Shown here: piece after piece, positions 1-4,175 of the stretch
Numbering within the stretch: position 1 is the stretch's first letter
How the letters are laid out: each line of letters starts with the position of its first letter
From: Treponema sp.
GTDB lineage: Bacteria; Spirochaetota; Spirochaetia; Treponematales; Breznakiellaceae
Length of the DNA stretch: 8,239 nt
Direction of reading: 5' to 3'
Assembly: GCA_031283905.1 (NCBI GenBank)
Contig: JAITAW010000197.1
Location: 1 to 8,239 of the forward strand
Position numbers and translations under genes: made by a program
The notes under the pieces: generated by a model
The model's input: the letters and a program-made list of their open reading frames with translations, nothing else
Database searches by the model: none
What the model was told of the DNA's origin: nothing

Positions 1-294
1 CCGCGATAAAGACGCTAACGCCCGCGATAAAGACGCTAACGCCCGCGATAAAGACGCTAACGCCCGCGATAGGGAGGCTAACGCCGCCGATAAGAGGACT
101 AACGCCTGCGGTAAGGGCGCTAACGCCTTCGATAAAGGCGCTAACGCCTTCGATAAAGACGCTAACGCCCGCGGTAAAGACGCTAACGCCCGCGATAGGG
201 AGGCTAACGCCGCCGATAAGAGGACTAACGCCCGCGGTAAGGGCGCTAGCGCCCGCGATAGGGAGGCTAACGCCGCCGATATGGCTGACATCGC
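1..294. repeat. 21-bp tandem repeat array (13 units plus a degenerate 14th)
   Basis: Units follow one another without spacers at exactly 21-bp steps (1, 22, 43, 64 ... 253). The first three are identical (CCGCGATAAAGACGCTAACG then C). Later ones differ at a few fixed positions, and the 274-294 unit is strongly diverged. Higher-order copying is visible: the adjacent pair at 64-105 is repeated exactly at 190-231. The array continues beyond the left edge. The period is a multiple of three, so gain or loss of units keeps the reading frame. This is the pattern of a coding minisatellite prone to length change. Confidence 0.95.
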
Positions 295-349
295 GCATTA
301 CCCCGGTATGCCCTTCGTGGAAGGGCGGGGTTTTTATATCAAGCTATAA
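2..349 (+). CDS. C-terminal part of a heptapeptide-repeat protein (5' end outside window)
   Basis: The frame is open from the left edge to the TAA at 347-349. Thirteen 21-bp units encode a seven-residue repeat: (R/A/F/C)(D/G)(K/R)(D/E/G/R)(A/T)(N/S)A. The first units read RDKDANA, later ones RDREANA, ADKRTNA or FDKGANA. A degenerate unit and a non-repeated tail follow, about 20 residues ending GRGFYIKL. Lys/Arg and the Asn-Ala pair are kept while the first residue varies freely. The repeats are hydrophilic, strongly charged and show no membrane segment. The stop lies just before the AAAGGAG ribosome site (351-357) of the next gene, which suits an operon. No function can be assigned, and the N-terminal domain is not visible. 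The frame is not certain: the frame starting at 3 (repeat AIKTLTP) and an antisense frame from an ATG at 291 are also free of stops, because any stop-free frame of a 21-bp repeat stays open. This frame is preferred for its natural end and operon fit. Confidence 0.6.
   Translation, partial: RDKDANARDKDANARDKDANARDREANAADKRTNACGKGANAFDKGANAFDKDANARGKDANARDREANAADKRTNARGKGASARDREANAADMADIAHYPGMPFVEGRGFYIKL
300..335 (+). terminator. Terminator-like hairpin inside the 3' end of the repeat gene
   Basis: GCCCTTC (310-316) pairs with GAAGGGC (320-326) across a GTG loop. The stem is extended by ACCCC (300-304) with GGGGT (327-331) around a 5-nt bulge, and five T residues (331-335) follow. It has the form of an intrinsic terminator but overlaps the last codons of the repeat ORF and lies 29 nt before the next start codon. 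It may end the upstream transcript or act as a partial attenuator before the next gene. Confidence 0.55.
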
Positions 350-363
350 CAAAGGAGTAAGGT

Positions 364-1026
364 ATGTCGGGAACTAAGTATATGCCGGCTTCGGAAGGAA
401 AGTTTTTGGAGTGGAGCGACAACCTCATCACCGTTTCCACGGACAACGCGACCGCGTGGAATCTGCCGCAGGACAAACTGGCGGAATTGAGGCCTCTGCA
501 TAACGAGGCCAGGAGGCTTTACGATTTATGTCAAACGTCCTCTTACACCAAACTGGACATGCAGGCGAAACATGAGAAGATGGCGCGGCTCATCCACCTG
601 GAGGAAGTGTTTGTGAGGAACAACCTGCAAAACAACGATGCGATGACGAACAACGGGCGGGAAGCCTTGAGGATACCGATCTATGACACTAAGCCGACTC
701 CGCATCCCGCGCCGCAGACGATACCGGACATAGTTATCGAGACGCCGCTGCCGCGTATGGTGCGGATAAAGTTCCGGGCCGTGGGCGCGAAGCGGTGGGC
801 GAAGCCGCAGTATGTGCACGGGCTTGAGTGCCTGTGGGTGATTAGCGAAAAAGCGCCCGCGAAGATAGAGGAACTGTTGCGTTCGTCTTTTGCGACCCGG
901 AGCCCGCTGGAGCTGAGCTTTGATGAGGACGAGCGGGGGAAGCGGCTGTATTTTGCGGTGAGGTGGGAGAACAGCACGGTCAACAAGGGGCCGTGGAGCG
1001 ATATAGCGTTCGCGATTATTCCGTGA
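364..1026 (+). CDS. Conserved-type hypothetical protein, 220 aa, helical N-half and beta-rich C-half
   Basis: The ATG at 364 has a strong AAAGGAG site six bases upstream. The 220-residue product has no signal peptide or membrane segment, so it is probably cytosolic. Residues 10-95 look helical and contain a WSDNLI element and a charged helix (KLDMQAKHEKMARLIHLEE). A proline-rich linker follows (near 110-125, KPTPHPAPQTIPD). The C-terminal half is beta-like, with Arg/Lys-rich strands, a VHGLECLW segment, DEDERGKRLYFAVRWEN and a closing GPWSDIAFAIIP; it resembles a fibronectin-III-like fold. I recall proteins of similar layout ending GPWS...IIP in spirochaetes and Bacteroidota, with no known function; that is memory, not a search. 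It sits 14 nt after the repeat-protein gene, so the two are likely cotranscribed. Molecular role unknown. Confidence 0.85.
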   Translation: MSGTKYMPASEGKFLEWSDNLITVSTDNATAWNLPQDKLAELRPLHNEARRLYDLCQTSSYTKLDMQAKHEKMARLIHLEEVFVRNNLQNNDAMTNNGREALRIPIYDTKPTPHPAPQTIPDIVIETPLPRMVRIKFRAVGAKRWAKPQYVHGLECLWVISEKAPAKIEELLRSSFATRSPLELSFDEDERGKRLYFAVRWENSTVNKGPWSDIAFAIIP

Positions 1027-1032
1027 AGCCAA

Positions 1033-1154
1033 GAGGCGGTGATTGCCGCCTCGCTATAACACAGGAAACACGCCCGTATGGATGACACGCGGGCTGTTCA
1101 TAAAAGAAGAACCCAAAGCCGGCAGGCTTCCTGGCGGAATACGCCGGCTTTGGG
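1033..1154 (+). other. Structured intergenic RNA segment with three successive hairpins
   Basis: The spacer after the 220-aa gene holds three hairpins in a row. (1) GAGGCGG (1033-1039) pairs with CCGCCTC (1046-1052) over a 6-nt loop. (2) AACA plus GCCCG (1067-1076, one bulged C) pairs with CGGGC plus TGTT (1090-1098). (3) CCCAAAGCCGGC (1112-1123) pairs perfectly over 12 bp with GCCGGCTTTGGG (1143-1154). None is followed by a T-run, so they are not classical terminators. They may be mRNA-stability or processing elements, or part of a non-coding RNA. Confidence 0.5.
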
Positions 1155-1212
1155 GTAACAAAAGCAATGCAATGATAGGCGGTTTTGGCGGACGTTTCAA
1201 GCCGAGAGAGCG

Positions 1213-1260
1213 ATGCTGTGTTGTCTTCTTTTGAAGTTCTTCCGTATGGAAGGACAGCAT
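1213..1260 (+). promoter_or_regulatory. Predicted three-way-junction leader just upstream of the lipoprotein gene
   Basis: ATGCTGT (1213-1219) pairs with ACAGCAT (1254-1260). The stem encloses two small hairpins, CTTC-TTTT-GAAG (1225-1236) and CTTCC-GTAT-GGAAG (1239-1252). Together they form a compact three-way junction that ends 3 nt before the GAGGAG ribosome site (1264-1269). The position suits a translational control element or 5' stabiliser. It matches no riboswitch class I recognise. Confidence 0.4.
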
Positions 1261-1276
1261 ATTGAGGAGAATGGTT

Positions 1277-1912
1277 ATGAAAAAGAAATTGTTTTTTGCG
1301 GGGATGCCGGCGTGCGCGCTGGCATTCGGAATTATGATGTTTGCCGGTTGCGGCGGCTGGGGCGACTGGGGCGGTGGCGGGGGCGGTGGCGGCGATGGTA
1401 ATGGCGGCAAGATACCGCCCGTTGAGAACGTCCAAGTATACGACCAGAATGGTAATGTGTATTCCGGCAGCGGGACGGTTAAAATAAAGGTTGGGTATAA
1501 TGTTTACTTGGATGGTGCGGCGGGGACAATAACGGGCGGCAAACTGACGTTGACTCTTCCGGAAAGTATACCTGAGGAATATTTACTCGATATGACCTCT
1601 GCTCCCGAAGGTGTTACCGTAACTCCGTCTGACGTAAAGATACACCAGAATTCCAACTTCCCTGTTTTTGATGGAGCGACAGCAATAGGCTTTATTTGCT
1701 ATACCAATAACTCTACCGATTTCATGGTATATTGGTATGCTACAAAACCGGCTACCATGAGAGGAGCGTCAGTTACAGACACAATGAATGTATCGCTAAA
1801 CGCCGGATGGAATCGACTGTGGGTACATCAGAGTCAGAACAACTCGACTATTAAGACCGATTTAAGCGGGCTGCCGTCCGATCTGAAATGGACGCTGGGA
1901 ACGAACCAGTAG
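1277..1912 (+). CDS. Small secreted lipoprotein with a Gly/Trp-rich linker, function unknown
   Basis: I chose the ATG at 1277 (211 residues) because GAGGAG (1264-1269) lies seven bases upstream. The TTG at 1262 and ATG at 1271 overlap or touch that site and are less likely. The N-terminus is a typical lipoprotein signal: MKKK, a hydrophobic stretch, then a relaxed lipobox MFAGC with Cys25 as the lipidation site. After the cysteine comes a Gly-rich linker with two tryptophans and an eight-glycine run (about residues 26-45). The remaining ~165 residues look beta-rich, with many Thr/Asn/Gly, NVQVYDQNGNVYSG near the start and a closing DLKWTLGTNQ. No catalytic motif is seen. It is expected to be anchored in the envelope facing the periplasm or outside. 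It is the last gene of the + strand cluster, followed by a strong terminator. Confidence 0.85.
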   Translation: MKKKLFFAGMPACALAFGIMMFAGCGGWGDWGGGGGGGGDGNGGKIPPVENVQVYDQNGNVYSGSGTVKIKVGYNVYLDGAAGTITGGKLTLTLPESIPEEYLLDMTSAPEGVTVTPSDVKIHQNSNFPVFDGATAIGFICYTNNSTDFMVYWYATKPATMRGASVTDTMNVSLNAGWNRLWVHQSQNNSTIKTDLSGLPSDLKWTLGTNQ

Positions 1913-1918
1913 AGCGGC

Positions 1919-1980
1919 AAGAAAGCGCCTGACGGCAACGAAAAACGTCCGTAATACCGCCGTGTTCAGAGCGCTTTCTT
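1919..1980 (+). other. Long imperfect stem-loop after the lipoprotein gene
   Basis: AAGAAAGCGC (1919-1928) pairs perfectly with GCGCTTTCTT (1971-1980). The stem continues inward with CTGA (1929-1932) to TCAG (1966-1969) and CGGC (1933-1936) to GCCG (1959-1962), with small bulges: about 18 bp in a 62-nt element. It starts six bases after the stop and precedes the separate terminator hairpin. Likely a 3' mRNA-protecting structure or a recombination or repeat element; no T-run follows. Confidence 0.5.
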
Positions 1981-2002
1981 ACTATGATTAGCAATCACCG
2001 CC

Positions 2003-2032
2003 AGACCGCCGCTACAAGCGGCGGTCTTTTTT
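2003..2032 (+). terminator. Intrinsic terminator of the + strand cluster
   Basis: A perfect 11-bp stem (AGACCGCCGCT with AGCGGCGGTCT, 2003-2013 and 2017-2027), an ACA loop and six T residues (2027-2032). This is a textbook Rho-independent terminator about 90 nt after the lipoprotein stop. It is also the junction with the oppositely oriented sensor relic. Confidence 0.92.
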
Positions 2033-2035
2033 GCG

Positions 2036-2525
2036 TTAAAGCATATATACTATGAGCGTCCCCCACGCTTCAGTAGCGATAGGCGCCGCTATCTGTACGG
2101 TTTGGGTATCATAAGCAATGTCCGCTTCAATGCCCACATCTTCAACGCCGTAGCGCGGGGTGATGATGTCTTTGCCGTCCGAAGACACAAGGTATTGGTA
2201 TTTGCCGCCGGCCCTTCGCATATAATAAACGTAGGTATAAATTTATCGATAATATCGTGAATACGCTATATGAAAAACTAAGTAAGAGCGCGTTCGCGGT
2301 TTTTGAAAAATCAGACATGACGGTCGCTTCACGCACAAGGTAATCAACATCGGTTAAGACGGGGTATTGTTTTTCGATCATGGTTGTCACCCGCTTCAAG
2401 GTATCTTCGTAGCTGGTTTTGATGTAACTGCGGTATTGAAAGTACATGATTAAGCCAACCGCCAATGCCACAACCACGCTTAATCCGGTAAAGAGCGCTA
2501 GAAACCGCGCTTTAAGGTTTTTTAT
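2036..2525 (-). pseudogene. Broken N-terminal fragment of a methyl-accepting-chemotaxis-type membrane sensor
   Basis: Reading from 2525 leftward gives KNLKARFLALFTGLSVVVAL, a transmembrane segment, then YFQYRSYIKTSYEDTLKRV and IEKQYPVLTDVDYLVREA. This is the N-terminus of a Cache-type chemoreceptor as I know them from treponemes. The frame is then lost somewhere in 2222-2330. It resumes in another frame as YVYYMRRAGGKYQYLVSSDG, ADIAYDTQTVQIAAP and TEAWGTLIVYML, stopping at 2036 inside the sensory domain. There is no HAMP or signalling domain. An AAGGAG site (2531-2536) is intact, but the codon at proper spacing is ATA (2523-2525), so the start codon is destroyed. Three lesions (lost start, frameshift, 3' truncation) make this a dead gene. 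The family call is from motif memory. Confidence 0.75.
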
Positions 2526-2560
2526 ACTGTCTCCTTAACCGGTTGTTTTGGAACCGTCTC

Positions 2561-2605
2561 ATTATATAACCGCTTGTACCTACAAGCGCAGCTTGCAATG
2601 CAAGC
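2561..2605 (-). promoter_or_regulatory. Promoter/operator remnant of the sensor relic: TATAAT box with two adjoining palindromes
   Basis: On the minus strand a perfect TATAAT (2561-2566) lies about 25 nt upstream of the relic's ribosome site. Directly upstream sit two tight palindromes: CGCTTGTA-CC-TACAAGCG (2571-2588) and GCTTGCA-A-TGCAAGC (2591-2605). They occupy the spacer and -35 zone, as an operator would. No good -35 hexamer is seen, so an activator-dependent or decayed promoter is possible. Confidence 0.4.
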
Positions 2606-2897
2606 GTTCTGTTATTGTATTGCACAACATAGAGCGGGTCAAGGTCGGTTTTAAGATACCTCGCACATCCATTGTCTCATACGGCGCTCTTACGTGGTTT
2701 GGTATCCGCGCCGTTCATGCCGGAACCGGAGGCCGCGCCGCGCCGTTCAAGACGTTTTGTCTAAAGCGATCAAAGTGTTTGCTCCGGCGCGATCAAGGGG
2801 TTTGAGACAAGCGGCACGGATGCCGCTGTAACTATTGTTCTCCGCTGCAGGCGGATTGGTTCACGAACAGCGCCGCTCCATTGGTGTAATCCGGCTT

Positions 2898-2915
2898 CGT
2901 TCCGGCTGTATACGA
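2898..2915. repeat. 18-bp direct repeat, copy 1
   Basis: CGTTCCGGCTGTATACGA occurs here and again, identically, at 3099-3116, 201 bp away in the same orientation. It includes the CTGTATACG core that also occurs inverted at 3247-3255. Confidence 0.85.
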
Positions 2916-3098
2916 AGTTCGCCACCCATACTCTATATTTCATGTTATTACACATAACGCAAATACAAAAACATTGTTTTTTATTATCACCGATCCAACA
3001 AAGAATACCCCCAAATGTAGCTTATATAAGCCTGTAGAGCCGCCCTGATACCTTTTGCCGAATCAATTTTCACTTTAACGTATAAAAAAGCGTTACAA

Positions 3099-3255
3099 CG
3101 TTCCGGCTGTATACGACGGTTTTGCAGGGCGAATAAGCAAACCGTAGGTTTGTAGCCCTGCAAAACTGTGGGTGGAGTGAGCCGTGGGAAGGAGCGTAGC
3201 GACTGACCTAGGCGAACGGAACCCCGAGCCGCCAACGGCGGCGAAGCGTATACAG
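3099..3255. repeat. Candidate small non-autonomous repeat element with CTGTATACG inverted ends
   Basis: The left end holds the second copy of the 18-bp repeat (3099-3116) with CTGTATACG at 3107-3115. The right end carries the exact inverse, CGTATACAG (3247-3255). Inside are a strong stem, GTTTTGCAGGGC (3119-3130) with GCCCTGCAAAAC (3155-3166), capped by CAAACC-GTA-GGTTTG (3138-3152), and a hairpin GCCGCC-AAC-GGCGGC (3228-3242). Short inverted ends plus internal stem-loops and no transposase gene fit a MITE-like or dispersed intergenic repeat. No target-site duplication was recognised. Confidence 0.45.
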
Positions 3256-3259
3256 TCCT

Positions 3260-3279
3260 GTTATGCGCGGTTGCGCTTT
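3260..3279. repeat. Left copy of an imperfect 20-bp inverted repeat flanking the A+T-rich gene
   Basis: GTTATGCGCGGTTGCGCTTT here is the inverse of AAAGCGCAGTTGCACATAAC at 3997-4016, matching 16 of 20 positions. The pair brackets the C39-like peptidase gene. Confidence 0.55.
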
Positions 3280-3285
3280 CTATAT

Positions 3286-3942
3286 TCATTTTTTATAACA
3301 TACTACAGCCCAATTCCTAAAAAATATTTTATATCCACCATTATTCCATAATTCTATTATTTCAGCGCCCTTATAATATTTATTTCCAGCATATTCTTTT
3401 TTGTCAATTATTGTTTTCCGAGAATCATTATTTTCTTTTTCTTGTAATGAATCATACAACATAAATCCATTTTCATCATATCCTATAATTGTAAAATAAT
3501 GTTGTATGTTTTTAACTTTTACAAGTAAAATTATTGGCGTCCCATTATCAACTTGATTCTTTAACCACATTATTTTTTCATTATCCGAGTATAGTTTCAA
3601 ACTATATTCTTTTGTTTGTATTTTATATTTATGCAATAAATCAATTATTCCTTGCGGGAAAGTTAAATTTTTTATAATTCTCCAGTTTGTTTCTTTTGCT
3701 AATGCTTCCGGGTCCTTTGTTTCTCCTGTTACTATATTTATCACGCCCATAACCGCATAAGGAGCACAATTATTCAATGTTTGTCTATAAAATATTTTAT
3801 TTGATATATTCAAATAATTTATTTGAAGACTATTTTCATCTATTTTTACCCCTACCGAGGGAATAATTCTTAAAAATAATACTGTAACAACAACCAATAC
3901 TATAGAAATGATTATTGAAAATATTTTTACGTGTTTCTTCAT
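3286..3942 (-). CDS. Membrane-anchored C39-like cysteine peptidase domain protein
   Basis: The 218-residue product begins MKKHVK followed by a hydrophobic segment (about 8-28), a membrane anchor or signal peptide, so the rest should lie outside the cytoplasmic membrane. The body shows the papain-like C39 layout. Gln54 (oxyanion hole) precedes Cys59 in RQTLNNCAPYAVM; His148 is in IQHYFTIIGYDENGFMLYDS, with Asp164 as third residue. C39 domains cut double-glycine leader peptides when fused to ABC exporters; stand-alone members such as this one mostly have unknown substrates. No ABC domain or exporter gene is nearby. The gene is visibly much richer in A+T than its neighbours, uses AAA/ATT/TTA-type codons and is flanked by inverted repeats, all signs of acquisition. 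The ATG at 3942 is the only sensible start. The ribosome site is weak (ACAGG) and lies inside a hairpin. Confidence 0.75.
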   Translation of the reverse strand: MKKHVKIFSIIISIVLVVVTVLFLRIIPSVGVKIDENSLQINYLNISNKIFYRQTLNNCAPYAVMGVINIVTGETKDPEALAKETNWRIIKNLTFPQGIIDLLHKYKIQTKEYSLKLYSDNEKIMWLKNQVDNGTPIILLVKVKNIQHYFTIIGYDENGFMLYDSLQEKENNDSRKTIIDKKEYAGNKYYKGAEIIELWNNGGYKIFFRNWAVVCYKK

Positions 3943-3943
3943 A

Positions 3944-3966
3944 AACCTGTTATTCCATAATAGGTT
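3944..3966 (-). promoter_or_regulatory. Inverted repeat covering the ribosome site of the C39-like gene
   Basis: On the minus strand AACCT-A-TTAT-GGA-ATAA-C-AGGTT forms nine base pairs with one mismatch and a 3-nt loop, ending one base before the ATG. It contains the only ribosome-site-like bases (ACAGG). It could sequester them in RNA or serve as an operator. A perfect -35-like TTGACA (3972-3977) stands upstream. The best -10 match (AATAAC, 3949-3954) is weak and so close that a transcript would be almost leaderless, so the promoter assignment is uncertain. Confidence 0.4.
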
Positions 3967-4037
3967 TATTTTGTCAATATTTCTTTACAAAATATTAAAG
4001 CGCAGTTGCACATAACTAACGCATTAACGCAATTCAC
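3966..4037 (-). CDS. Possible 23-aa Cys-containing micro-ORF upstream of the C39-like gene
   Basis: A perfect AGGAGG site (4045-4050) stands seven bases before a GTG (4035-4037). The GTG opens a 23-codon frame ending at TAA (3966-3968), 23 bases before the C39-like gene on the same strand. The peptide starts MNCVNALVMCNC and contains four cysteines (3, 10, 12, 17). It has no double-glycine cleavage site. The right inverted-repeat copy lies within it, so it may be only a chance frame in a repeat. It could be a leader peptide for coupling, a substrate, or nothing. Confidence 0.22.
   Translation of the reverse strand: MNCVNALVMCNCALIFCKEILTK
3997..4016. repeat. Right copy of the imperfect 20-bp inverted repeat
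   Basis: AAAGCGCAGTTGCACATAAC matches the inverse of 3260-3279 at 16 of 20 positions. The remaining spacer to murC (4038-4175) contains a short stem TTAGG...CCTAA (4059-4075) next to an A-run and no convincing minus-strand terminator for murC. Confidence 0.55.
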
Positions 4038-4175
4038 AAAAGAACCTCCTACGGCGCTTAGGGCTTCGTCCTAAAAAAACGAACGGGTATGGGACATAGA
4101 GGTAAGGAGAGCGGAATATGACAGGCATCGATAGGGAAACTGCCGCATTTTTTGTGCAAGCGGAACCGCTCCGGC

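Larger units (their letters stand above)
2541..3285. other. Gene-poor, repeat-rich intergenic zone
   Basis: No ORF here has both a ribosome site and protein-like composition. The zone holds palindromes (2571-2605), a degenerate 23-bp three-fold repeat around CAAG..GTTTG (2743-2811), a hairpin AGCGGC...GCCGCT (2810-2827), a 12-bp palindrome GCTTATATAAGC (3020-3031) and the CTGTATACG element described separately. A short protein-like minus-strand tail reads SYTAGTKPDYTNGAALFVNQ then SACSGEQ and a stop, from about 2920 to 2842, and has no start. It suggests leftover coding DNA. Overall it looks like accumulated gene and repeat debris. Confidence 0.6.

Noticed and set aside
1..291. Antisense repeat ORF (ALASLSR-type units) from an ATG at 291
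   Set aside because: It has only a weak ribosome site and is a mirror of the 21-bp repeat; the + strand frame fits the operon better.
1..294. CRISPR array
   Set aside because: The 21-bp units abut one another without unique spacers and differ by scattered substitutions; this is a tandem coding repeat.
1027..1980. Integron attC sites, since treponemes can carry integrons and the spacers are imperfect hairpins
   Set aside because: No core-site sequences of the GTTRRRY/RYYYAAC type bound these hairpins and no integrase is in the window.
2987..3289. 100-codon minus ORF overlapping the peptidase stop by ATGA
   Set aside because: It runs through the CTGTATACG repeat element, has no ribosome site and its composition follows the repeats; the ATGA overlap is probably chance.
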